From NCBI RefSeq assembly GCF_000424325.1, contig NZ_AUJR01000035.1, positions 1-60,662 on the forward strand: DNA of 60,662 bases, written 5' to 3'. Numbering within the stretch: the first letter of the stretch is position 1; each line of letters starts with the position of its first letter. A model generated the notes under the pieces. That model ran no database searches. It had not been told where the DNA came from and saw only the letters and a list, made by a program, of their open reading frames with translations. Below are positions 49,965-58,238 of this stretch, one piece after another. A program made the position numbers and the translations under genes. Origin of the DNA: [Clostridium] clostridioforme AGR2157. GTDB taxonomy: Bacteria > Bacillota > Clostridia > Lachnospirales > Lachnospiraceae.

Positions 49965-50390
49965 ATGACCAAGATCAATCTGCGGGAGCAGTATCCCGAT
50001 TATTATAAGACCGATTACATTATCGAGGTTCCTGACGAAGTAGCCGCTGTTATGAAGGAGCATGACCGCCTGGAAGCTGCATACCGTCGCCGTACATATT
50101 ACAACAAGGCCCATTATTCCCTGGATCGGGGAGACAGAATTGAGTATGATGCTCTTTTCGTTTCCATGACCCCTTATGAGCTGTATGAGCGCAAGGTGAC
50201 GATGGAGCAGCTTCACGCGGCGATTGCCGCTTTGCCGTACAAGCAGGCCAAGCGCATCTACGCTCATTACTTCCTGGGGCTGACGGAATCAGCAATTGCC
50301 AAGAGTGAAGGAGTCAGCGTTGCATCGATCAGCGAATCCATTCAGCGTGGCCTTCGGAACTTGGAGGTTTTTCTGAAAAATCGTCTATAA
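49965..50390 (+). CDS. Sigma-70 region 4-like factor (2)
   Basis: 141 residues, paralogous to the protein at 30659: INLREQYPDYYKTDYIIEVP at the N-terminus, then a region 4 HTH (LPYKQAKRIYAHYFLGLTES, then IAKSEGVSVASISESIQRGL). No region 2. ATG 49965 follows TGGAGG. It precedes the boxA-led untranslated region and the recombinases and probably activates their expression. Divergence between the two copies is moderate, so they may serve two element modules. Confidence 0.82.
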   Translation: MTKINLREQYPDYYKTDYIIEVPDEVAAVMKEHDRLEAAYRRRTYYNKAHYSLDRGDRIEYDALFVSMTPYELYERKVTMEQLHAAIAALPYKQAKRIYAHYFLGLTESAIAKSEGVSVASISESIQRGLRNLEVFLKNRL

Positions 50391-50456
50391 TGCCCCTGAA
50401 TTAAGGCTCCAAAGTCTCACGGTTATTAGAAGGACACGCTATCCGCGTGACCTCAC

Positions 50457-50471
50457 GATCTTTGAAAACTG
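50457..50471 (+). promoter_or_regulatory. boxA-like antitermination motif
   Basis: GATCTTTGAAAACTG closely resembles the TGTTCTTTGAAAACT boxA of Gram-positive rRNA operons, which recruits NusB/NusE for antitermination. Such a motif is unusual outside rRNA leaders. No rRNA gene is present here. Confidence 0.55.
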
Positions 50472-50743
50472 AATATTACGGTATTACAGGTACGAAACCC
50501 GCGTGAGTAGCGGCATAAGACCCGGCGCGATGACGGCAGCTTGCAAGGAGGTGAAGCAGACAAGCTCCAGAGCGATGAACGGAAGTCTTAGACCCGGATT
50601 GGCAATCCGGGCGCGATGACAGCGTGGGGGCTAACGATACTTTCTCACGACCTCCCACAGACTTGAGGGGGAACCCTGCGGCGCACGAGTGAAACGACGC
50701 TGTGGAGTTATGACAGCCCTGCCAAGGGCGGCCTGTAATATTC
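50471..50743 (+). ncRNA. Candidate structured RNA closed by a long-range stem
   Basis: TATTACAGG (50482-50490) pairs with CCTGTAATA (50732-50740); alternatively GAATATTAC (50471-50479) pairs with GTAATATTC (50735-50743). Inside are a perfect CCCGGATT/AATCCGGG stem and three recurrences of a GCGATGAC- or TTATGAC-type motif. It follows the boxA-like motif directly. A structured leader or trans-acting RNA is likely; no named class was recognised. Confidence 0.5.
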
Positions 50744-50944
50744 CCATCGTCAGGGGCGCGTGGCAAATGTGACGAATGCAACGGATGAAATCTGAGAGTG
50801 CTGCGTCCATTTGCTGTTAGCAACAACAGGCCATGATTTGGGTGCAGTCCTTTCTTTTCAAAGTCAGATACCATGCGCTGGCAGCTCTGGTTGCCAGCGC
50901 ATTCATGTGATTTTGAAAGCCACAACAAGGAAAGGAGAATCCTT

Positions 50945-51169
50945 ATGAGCAAATTGACACAAACCAGTACACAAGTGGCAGCCGATGAATTGGTTGATAT
51001 CCGCGAAGTCACAGTGGACAAAGACCTCCCCAAAGAGGAGCGGATCACGGCCTTTCTTCGCCAGATCAAAAACCCATATCGCTTTCGCTGCGGCGATTTT
51101 GTGGTAAACGCCGCATTTGCCAGCAACGGGGTCACATTGGAGGAGTGCCTGCAAGGGATTTTAAGGTAA
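50945..51169 (+). CDS. Small DUF6870-like protein upstream of recombinases
   Basis: 74 residues. DIREVTVDKDLPKEERITAF and QIKNPYRFRCGDFVVNAAFA form a small alpha/beta unit as in the family annotated DUF6870, which commonly precedes serine recombinases in clostridial elements. ATG 50945 has AAAGGAG upstream. It may be a recombination directionality or accessory factor, but this is inference from position only. Confidence 0.6.
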   Translation: MSKLTQTSTQVAADELVDIREVTVDKDLPKEERITAFLRQIKNPYRFRCGDFVVNAAFASNGVTLEECLQGILR

Positions 51170-51291
51170 TCGACATCCTCGCTCTTTTTCCAAAAGCGTG
51201 CTACGATGTGTATGGAAAAGGATGAAAACTGAAAACCTCGAAATCCACTCTTTTCTTGCGGGAGCTTCCGGGAGGAAAGGAGTGCTTTTTC

Positions 51292-52920
51292 ATGCCAAAA
51301 TATCAGGCGACAGCTTACATTCGGCTCTCTTACACAGATGATCGCTCCAGCGAAAGCGACAGCGTTACCAACCAGCGGAAGCTGATTGAGAACTTCATTG
51401 AACGAAACCCGGACATCCAAATCGTATCCGAAAAAATCGACGATGGTTACAGCGGTATCATTTTTGACCGTCCGGCGTTTAAGGAAATGATGCAGGACAT
51501 CACCGATGGCAAGATCAACTGCGTCATTGTAAAGGACCTCTCCCGCCTGGGACGAGAGTACATCGAAACCGGCCGCTACCTGCGCCGGGTATTCCCCGCT
51601 TACGGGGTGCGCTTTATTGCCATCACGGATAACATCGACACCGCCCAGGAAGGCAGCGGTGACGATCTGACGGTATCTGTCAAAAACATTATGAATGAAG
51701 CCTACTGCCGGGATATTTCCATCAAGACCCGTACCTCTTTGGATATAAAGCGACGTAACGGAGATTTTGTTGGAGCCTTTCCCGTTTACGGCTATATGAA
51801 GTCCGAAGAAAATAAAAACCTACTTGTACCTGACCCATATGCTTCCCGCGTTGTCCGGGACATCTTCCGTATGCGTCTGGATGGAACAAGCGCCCTGCGG
51901 ATTGCCACCGTGCTGAACAATATGAGCATCCTCTCCCCGCTGGCCTATAAGAAAAACAATGGTTTTCCTTATGCCAAGCACGGCTATGCCGACAAAGAGG
52001 ATTGCAAGTGGTCCGCCACAACAATCATCCGCATTTTACAGGATGAGACCTATATCGGCACCCTGGTACAGGGTAAGCAAGGCACACCGCACTACAAGAT
52101 CAAGCAGATGGAGCAGCGGCCATCCTCTGAATGGATTCGCGTCCCCGACGCTCATGAGCCGCTGGTTCCCAAGCAGGATTTTGAACTGGTCCAGCGTATC
52201 CGCAGACTGGATACCCGGACTTCTCCCAAGCAAGATACGGTGTATCTGTTCTCTGGCGTCCTGATCTGCGGCTGCTGCGGGAACCGCATGACACGAAAGA
52301 CAAACCGGGTCAAAGGCAAGGAATACCACTACTATTACTGCCCAACCGGAAAAAAGCATGGCTGTGACAACCCGGTGATGCTCAAGGAAAGCGATCTGGT
52401 GGAGTGCGTCAAGGACAGTCTGAAGGGCTACATTGACAATGTGAGCTGCCTGCAAGCCATTCTGGACGGTATCGACCAGAGTAGCATCAATCAGGCGCTC
52501 GCTAACGAATATGCCTCCCACATCGCCGCGAATGAGCAGCAGGTGGAACAGGCGCTGGAATTTAAGGCGCGTCTGTACGAAAGCCTGATTACCGGCACAA
52601 TCAGCAAAGAGGAATATACCGATTATAAGGCCAGATACGCGAGAATTGCAGAAAATGCAAAAGAAAGTATCCGGGTCTTAAAGGAAAAGCTGGCTGATGT
52701 CCTGGAGAACCGGAGCGAACGGAACCGCTGGATTTCCCACTTCACACAGTTTTCCACGATGGAAACCCTGGACCGCAAGGCTGTGGTTCACATGATACAG
52801 AGCATCCGGGTGATCGGAAAAAAGGAATTGGAGATCACTTTCACATACCAGGATGAATACCAGAAAGCGATCCAGCTGATTCAGCTGGCAGAGCAAACAA
52901 GCCAAAGAAAGGTGGGATGA
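51292..52920 (+). CDS. Large serine recombinase (1)
   Basis: 542 residues. The catalytic serine is Ser13 in AYIRLSYTDD, followed by the resolvase core (FIERNPDIQIVSEKIDDGYS, VKDLSRLGREYIETGRYL), a recombinase domain, a zinc ribbon (CGCCGNRM ... YYYCPTGKKHGC) and a coiled coil. Large serine integrases cut both strands and join att sites with no need for host factors. ATG 51292 follows AAAGGAG; the frame runs on upstream. First of three tandem recombinases. Confidence 0.93.
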   Translation: MPKYQATAYIRLSYTDDRSSESDSVTNQRKLIENFIERNPDIQIVSEKIDDGYSGIIFDRPAFKEMMQDITDGKINCVIVKDLSRLGREYIETGRYLRRVFPAYGVRFIAITDNIDTAQEGSGDDLTVSVKNIMNEAYCRDISIKTRTSLDIKRRNGDFVGAFPVYGYMKSEENKNLLVPDPYASRVVRDIFRMRLDGTSALRIATVLNNMSILSPLAYKKNNGFPYAKHGYADKEDCKWSATTIIRILQDETYIGTLVQGKQGTPHYKIKQMEQRPSSEWIRVPDAHEPLVPKQDFELVQRIRRLDTRTSPKQDTVYLFSGVLICGCCGNRMTRKTNRVKGKEYHYYYCPTGKKHGCDNPVMLKESDLVECVKDSLKGYIDNVSCLQAILDGIDQSSINQALANEYASHIAANEQQVEQALEFKARLYESLITGTISKEEYTDYKARYARIAENAKESIRVLKEKLADVLENRSERNRWISHFTQFSTMETLDRKAVVHMIQSIRVIGKKELEITFTYQDEYQKAIQLIQLAEQTSQRKVG

Positions 52921-52923
52921 TTT

Positions 52924-54582
52924 GTGGCAAGAAAAAGCAGAAAAGAAACAGCGGTGCTTCCTGCACCGGAGATAGATACCACTTGCCGCGCCGGGATTTA
53001 TGTGCGGCTTTCCGTTGAGGATAAGCATACCCACACTGCGTCTATCGAGACCCAGCAGTTGATTGTCTCCCGGTATCTGGAGCAGAACCCGGAAATTATT
53101 GTGGTCCAGACCTACATTGACAATGGTGCAACGGGTACGAACTTCCATCGTCCCGGTTTCCAACAGATGCTTTCCGATATTGAATCGGGCCTTATCAACT
53201 GCGTCATTGTAAAAGACTTATCCCGCCTGGGGCGAAATGTCATCGACACCGGCTATTATATCGAGCGTTACTTCCCCATGCAGAAGGTCCGGTTTATTGC
53301 CGTGAATGACCGTTATGATTCCGCTTCGCCGGACAACGCCCATGACGGTATCGTCATCCCGCTGCGGAACATGATAAACGAAGCCTATGCGCTGGATATT
53401 GCCAGAAAAATCAAAGCCCAGCAGCGGCAGGCTATGAAAGACGGTAAGTATGTTGGTGCACGTACACCCTATGGATATTTGAAATCCCCCGATGACTGCC
53501 ATCAGCTGATTGTTGATCCGGTGGCTGCCGAGGTAGTCAAAACCATGTTTCAATGGGCCGCCGAGGGCGCAGGATTAAACACCATCGCGGTACGCCTGAA
53601 CGAGGCCGGGTATCTCGCTCCCAGCCACTACAAGAGAACCTTGGGAGAGATCACCCACGAGAATCTGGTGGGCAATGGGCATTGGCAAACCCGCACCGTT
53701 TCCAAAATCCTCCGGGCAGAAGTTTATACCGGCGATCTTGTGCAAGGAGTATCTAAAATCATTGATCACAAGCAGGTCAGAGCCAGCGCCGATGAATGGA
53801 CGACTGTACGTGGCACACATGAAGCTATTGTCAGCCGGGAACTATTTGATGCCGTTCAAAAAGCATTGGACCAGGCCGCACAGCAGGCCAAAGACAGGGA
53901 CATACATTCCTGGTCCCCAAATCTTCTGAAAGGAAAAATCTTCTGTGCCCACTGCGGACACAGCCTTCACCGGCAAAAATGCGTTCGTAAAAAGACGCCG
54001 GAGGTGTATGTCTACCACTGTATCAGCAATAACCGCATCAAAAAGGGCATCTGTCCCGGTGTCTTTATCTTTGAAAAAGAACTGCTGGATGCTCTGGCCG
54101 ATATGATACAGGAACAGCTTGATACCACATTAGGGCAATACTCTCTCGGTTTGGAAAACCTTTCACAAGAAGCCGAGGAGCAGAAAAACATACAGGATAA
54201 AATCTCCAGCCGGAAACAGGAAATTCAACAGCTGCGTACCTACCAGCGCGGATTGTATGAGGGCCTGATCCAGAACCATCTGTCAAAAGACGAGTATTTT
54301 ACTTTGAAAGAGAAATACGAAGCCAAAATCGAAACAAACAGTAAGGAAATCGAACAGCTGAAAGCAGGACTTACAATCATCGCCAAGCAGCTGGAGCAGT
54401 ATAAAATGCTGTCTCAGGATGCACAGCACATCAAGGAAGATCGCCAGCTAACGGCAGCTCTGATTGACCGCCTGATTGACCGTGTAGAGGTTTCAAGAGA
54501 AAAAAGGATCACTGTTCATTTCCGTTTCCAGAGTGAATTTGAGCATTGCAAGGAGGTGTTGAGCCAGTGCAGAAATATGTGA
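52924..54582 (+). CDS. Large serine recombinase (2)
   Basis: 552 residues, starting at GTG 52924, 3 bases after the first recombinase. Catalytic Ser30 lies in GIYVRLSVEDK. Resolvase core (VKDLSRLGRNVIDTGYYIER), zinc ribbon (CAHCGHSLHRQKC ... YHC ... IC) and a long coiled coil follow. Its N-terminal MARKSRK is shared with the truncated recombinase at 60264. It overlaps the third gene by 16 bases. Confidence 0.92.
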   Translation: MARKSRKETAVLPAPEIDTTCRAGIYVRLSVEDKHTHTASIETQQLIVSRYLEQNPEIIVVQTYIDNGATGTNFHRPGFQQMLSDIESGLINCVIVKDLSRLGRNVIDTGYYIERYFPMQKVRFIAVNDRYDSASPDNAHDGIVIPLRNMINEAYALDIARKIKAQQRQAMKDGKYVGARTPYGYLKSPDDCHQLIVDPVAAEVVKTMFQWAAEGAGLNTIAVRLNEAGYLAPSHYKRTLGEITHENLVGNGHWQTRTVSKILRAEVYTGDLVQGVSKIIDHKQVRASADEWTTVRGTHEAIVSRELFDAVQKALDQAAQQAKDRDIHSWSPNLLKGKIFCAHCGHSLHRQKCVRKKTPEVYVYHCISNNRIKKGICPGVFIFEKELLDALADMIQEQLDTTLGQYSLGLENLSQEAEEQKNIQDKISSRKQEIQQLRTYQRGLYEGLIQNHLSKDEYFTLKEKYEAKIETNSKEIEQLKAGLTIIAKQLEQYKMLSQDAQHIKEDRQLTAALIDRLIDRVEVSREKRITVHFRFQSEFEHCKEVLSQCRNM

Positions 54583-56093
54583 TTGCCCTTTATATCCGCC
54601 TTTCCCTGGAGGATTACAAATACGACAGCATGAGCATTGAGAACCAGCACCTTGCGCTGAATGAGTTTGTTTCTTCCATGCCGGAGTCCGTCAATGCGGA
54701 GGTCCTGGAGTTTATCGACAACGGGTATAGCGGGACAAACTTCGAGCGTCCCAAAGTTCAGGAATTGATCGAGCTGGTGCGGGCAAATAAGATTGACTGC
54801 ATCATCGTAAAAGACTTTTCCCGGTTTGGACGAAACAGCATTGAGACTGGATACTTCATTGAGCGTGTGTTCCCACTGTTTCACACGCGGTTCATCTCGA
54901 TCAATGATGATTTTGACAGCGACAAGCATAAGGGCGATACCGGGGGCATGGATGTGGCTTTCAAGTATCTTATCAGCGAGTATTACAGCCGGGATATGTC
55001 CATCAAGACGAAAAGCGCCAAGTACGCCAAAATGCAGCGTGGTGAATACCAGAGCAAGGTTTGCCCTTATGGGTATCGCAAAAGCACCGATGGCAGAATG
55101 GAGCCGAACCCGGAAACCGCTGCGGTGGTGCAACTCATTTTCCAACTTGCCGCAACAGGCATTGGCGCGGCGGCAATCACCAGAGAATTGTTCAAGCGAG
55201 ACATTCCAACCCCCGGTGAATATAAAGCAGCCCACGGTCAACAGTACCATGATGTTTCCCGTACCCGTGGACGCTGGAGTGGTTCTACGGTTCTCCGCAT
55301 TCTGGAGGATGAACGCTATATCGGCTCCTATGTCATCGGGCGGCGCGCCGTTATTGAAGTGGGGGGCACACGGAGCCGCTTGAAAGACCGTGACAAGTGG
55401 TTCATTATTCCCGACCATCACCCGGCAATCATTGACAAAGAGCTGTTTGAGCAGGTTCAAGCTGTACAGCGACGGTTTTCCTTGCCTACCAGGAAAACCA
55501 GGGATTACCCATTGAAAGGTAAAGTCTATTGTGGCTGCTGCGATCACACGCTCTCCCGCATCACACAAAAGAAACCGTTTTATATGTGCCGCCACTCTAC
55601 TGCCGATGTGAACAGCAGTTGCCGTGATGTGCGGGCAGATGCTGCCGCTCTTGAAGAAGCGGTTCTCCTCACTTTGAAAAAGCAGCTGGAAATCCTGCTG
55701 CCCGTGCATGAGGACGGCACCATTCACCTGGAAGCCACCGCTGCCAAATGCTCCGAGTATGAGAAGCAGCTGGAAGCTCTGAAGGATCAGAAGCAAGCCC
55801 TCTTTGAACAGTATCTCTTGGGTCGGATTGAGTTGAATACCTACAAATCCGAGAAAGCTGTTTATGACGCAGAAATTCTAAAGGTCAAAAACGCTTATGC
55901 AACTGTCACCGCCCAGGCAAAGCTGAAGCGTGAAGAACAGTCCCGCCAAAGCAGCCGACAAGAGATTGCACACTCAATTGCTGAAGCCGATGTGCTGACT
56001 TCGGAGCTGACTGAGCTTCTGATTGAAAAGGTGTATGTATTCCCCGATAATCGCATTGAGATTGTTTACAAGGTTCATGACCTCTTTGAATAA
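54567..56093 (+). CDS. Large serine recombinase (3)
   Basis: 508 residues. Start GTG 54567 (MQKYVIALYIRLSLED, catalytic Ser13) is preferred because AAGGAGG is 10 bases upstream; the open frame back to TTG 54546 has no site. Core motif VKDFSRFGRNSIETGYFIER, zinc ribbon CGCCDHTLSR ... YMC ... SC, then a coiled coil. The zinc ribbon is shorter than in the other two. Three recombinases in one operon probably act together in excision and integration. Confidence 0.92.
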   Translation: MQKYVIALYIRLSLEDYKYDSMSIENQHLALNEFVSSMPESVNAEVLEFIDNGYSGTNFERPKVQELIELVRANKIDCIIVKDFSRFGRNSIETGYFIERVFPLFHTRFISINDDFDSDKHKGDTGGMDVAFKYLISEYYSRDMSIKTKSAKYAKMQRGEYQSKVCPYGYRKSTDGRMEPNPETAAVVQLIFQLAATGIGAAAITRELFKRDIPTPGEYKAAHGQQYHDVSRTRGRWSGSTVLRILEDERYIGSYVIGRRAVIEVGGTRSRLKDRDKWFIIPDHHPAIIDKELFEQVQAVQRRFSLPTRKTRDYPLKGKVYCGCCDHTLSRITQKKPFYMCRHSTADVNSSCRDVRADAAALEEAVLLTLKKQLEILLPVHEDGTIHLEATAAKCSEYEKQLEALKDQKQALFEQYLLGRIELNTYKSEKAVYDAEILKVKNAYATVTAQAKLKREEQSRQSSRQEIAHSIAEADVLTSELTELLIEKVYVFPDNRIEIVYKVHDLFE

Positions 56094-56108
56094 TTGAAAA
56101 TGCAAAAA

Positions 56109-56160
56109 CAGAAAACCCAGGCTATCAAATTCATCTTGGTGGCTTGGGTTTTCTGCTTTT
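56109..56160 (+). terminator. Terminator after the recombinase operon
   Basis: CAGAAAACCCA (56109-56119) and TGGGTTTTCTG (56145-56155), then CTTTTC. A close copy of this stem is at 60050-60104. Confidence 0.85.
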
Positions 56161-56214
56161 CGGCGCTTTTATAGATAAGTAATAAGTGGTACAATATGTA
56201 AAGGGGGTGAAGCA

Positions 56215-58233
56215 ATGTACATATCTAAGATAACAATTAGAAATTTTAGAATATTCGATGAAATAGGCATAACAGCTTTTTTTAAAAGGGGCGTTAATGC
56301 TATTATTAGCGAAAATAATTGTGGTAAAACAGCGATAATTGATGCAATGCGAATCGCATTTTCCACAGTACCATATAAAAAAGACATATATTTCAACTTA
56401 TCGGACTTTCATGTCCGTAATGATGGCGTTCGTTCTGATGAAGCGTTTATTAGTGTTTATTTTGATGAAATATCACCGGATTTTTTTGAGATTTGGGACC
56501 CTGAGAATCCATCCAAAGGAGAATTTCATATTCGGTATTATACGATAAAAACTCCTGAGGGAAAGGAAAAAATTCGCTATAATATTTGGGGAGGCCCTGT
56601 TGAAGGTAATCCCGTTTCTGCTGATATTTTTGAAGCAATTCAGTTAGTGTTTCTTGGCGCATTAAGAGATGCCGAAACTGAGATGCGTCCTTCTCGGTCA
56701 AGTAAGTTAGCCTCGCTATTTAGTACTGCCACAAATACAGACGAAGCGAAGGAAGAAATCATAAATGTTTTGCGCATGGCAAACAGTGAAATTTTAAAAA
56801 GGGATTCTTTAATTCGAGTGGGGCACATAGTCAACGATAACCTTTCAACGATTGAACAGGATGTTTTAAAGCAAAGTATAGAACTTGGCTTAGTAGAGCC
56901 GCGTTTTGAGGCCATTGCAGGAGCCTTAAGAGCATGGATCAAGCCCCGTTGGGTGTACTTACGAAAAGATCATTCGGAATTTCAGATGCTCAAGGATTCA
57001 TATTCTGAAGAAGAATGGACGAAAAACACTTCAGAAGACGAGACGGGAGCATATCTTGACATCTTGGCACTAAGACAACTGAAAAAGGATCTCCCAGCTG
57101 CTGTTGTAATGCTATTAGACACATTATCATTAAATTCTTTTGAGCTTTTTCAAAACGGCTTAGGTTATAATAATATTTTGTTTATGTCCACTGTATTAGG
57201 AGACATGAAAACAAGCGCAGACACTGCATTATTCAACCTTTTATTGGTCGAAGAACCAGAAGCCCATCTGCACCCACAATTACAGGAATTAGTACATGGC
57301 TTTTTTGATAAAAACTCAAACCGTGAAAGTTTTCAGGTAATATATACATCGCACTCTCCCACATTGGTTTCGCGTATTGGGATAGATAAACTTGTGCTTC
57401 TTTATGAGCAAAAACATCGAGTAAATTGTCTTTCTCTGTCACAAAGTAATATTGATGAAGATGATAGAGATAATCTTGAACGGTATCTTGATGTTACAAA
57501 ATCTCAAATGCTTTTTGCAAAAGGAATTTTGTTTGTAGAGGGAATTAGCGAGGCGCTATTACTCCCAATCTTTGCTGAATATTTAAATCGTCCCCTAGAT
57601 AAATACGCAGTTGAGGTTATCAATGTAGATGGTGTTTCTTTTAAACCCTTTGCAAATCTGTTATGTTATGCAAATGATACTCACCAAGTAACTATTAAAG
57701 CAACCATTATTACCGATGATGACAGGTGTACTAACAAAGAAGATAAAGAAACCTATATTGTGAAAGACATTGATTATGACACAGACGATATTGATTCCAT
57801 TGTTTTGAAACTCAAATCAACTACGCCCTCTGAACGTTTTCAAAGTATTGATGCCTTATGTCAAACAGCGCACGTAAATATTTTTGGAGCCCGAAAAACT
57901 TTCGAGTACGAACTTGCTGCTTATCCGGAAAATATTCCTTATCTTCTTGAGGCAATTATTCAGGCTCAGCCTGTAGCTGGTAAGAGACTAGCCTCTGTTC
58001 TTGCGAAGCTTCATACTGATGAAGAAAAGGCCGCGTGTCTGTGGTTGTATATTCGAGATCGATCTAAATATAAAGGCGAAATAGCACAAAACCTTGCTCG
58101 TCGATTAAAAAGAGAATTAACCACTATGCTATGGCCACGTCCTGAAAGCTCTGATATTTGCGCCATTACTAAACCGTTTATTGTTCCAGATTACATTAAA
58201 AAAGCAGTATATTCTGTAACGGAGGAAGCATAA
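56215..58233 (+). CDS. gajA: GajA-type OLD-family ATPase-nuclease (Gabija)
   Basis: 672 residues. An ABC-type ATPase head starts with KITIRNFRIFDE; the P-loop SENNCGKT (residues 32-39) departs from the usual GxNGxGKT. Walker B VEEPEAHLHPQLQEL and the H-loop YTSHSPTLVS follow. The C-terminal TOPRIM nuclease has LFVEGISEALLLP (metal-binding Glu) and TDDDR. GajA of Gabija cuts DNA in a nucleotide-sensitive way after phage infection. AT-rich codons contrast with the ICE. GGGGGTG precedes ATG 56215. It is somewhat longer than the classic member. Confidence 0.85.
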   Translation: MYISKITIRNFRIFDEIGITAFFKRGVNAIISENNCGKTAIIDAMRIAFSTVPYKKDIYFNLSDFHVRNDGVRSDEAFISVYFDEISPDFFEIWDPENPSKGEFHIRYYTIKTPEGKEKIRYNIWGGPVEGNPVSADIFEAIQLVFLGALRDAETEMRPSRSSKLASLFSTATNTDEAKEEIINVLRMANSEILKRDSLIRVGHIVNDNLSTIEQDVLKQSIELGLVEPRFEAIAGALRAWIKPRWVYLRKDHSEFQMLKDSYSEEEWTKNTSEDETGAYLDILALRQLKKDLPAAVVMLLDTLSLNSFELFQNGLGYNNILFMSTVLGDMKTSADTALFNLLLVEEPEAHLHPQLQELVHGFFDKNSNRESFQVIYTSHSPTLVSRIGIDKLVLLYEQKHRVNCLSLSQSNIDEDDRDNLERYLDVTKSQMLFAKGILFVEGISEALLLPIFAEYLNRPLDKYAVEVINVDGVSFKPFANLLCYANDTHQVTIKATIITDDDRCTNKEDKETYIVKDIDYDTDDIDSIVLKLKSTTPSERFQSIDALCQTAHVNIFGARKTFEYELAAYPENIPYLLEAIIQAQPVAGKRLASVLAKLHTDEEKAACLWLYIRDRSKYKGEIAQNLARRLKRELTTMLWPRPESSDICAITKPFIVPDYIKKAVYSVTEEA

Positions 58234-58238
58234 CGCCT

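Larger units (their letters stand above)
50391..50944 (+). other. Long untranslated region between sigma-like factor (2) and the recombinase operon
   Basis: No ORF with coding character over 550 bases. It contains the boxA-like motif and the folded segment listed separately. Near its end is a perfect hairpin, TGCGCTGGCA (50874-50883) with TGCCAGCGCA (50892-50901). Confidence 0.6.

Noticed and set aside
50391-50944. rRNA or tRNA remnants suggested by the boxA-like motif
   Set aside because: No 16S, 23S, 5S or tRNA-like sequence follows the motif, and the region leads to a small ORF and recombinases.
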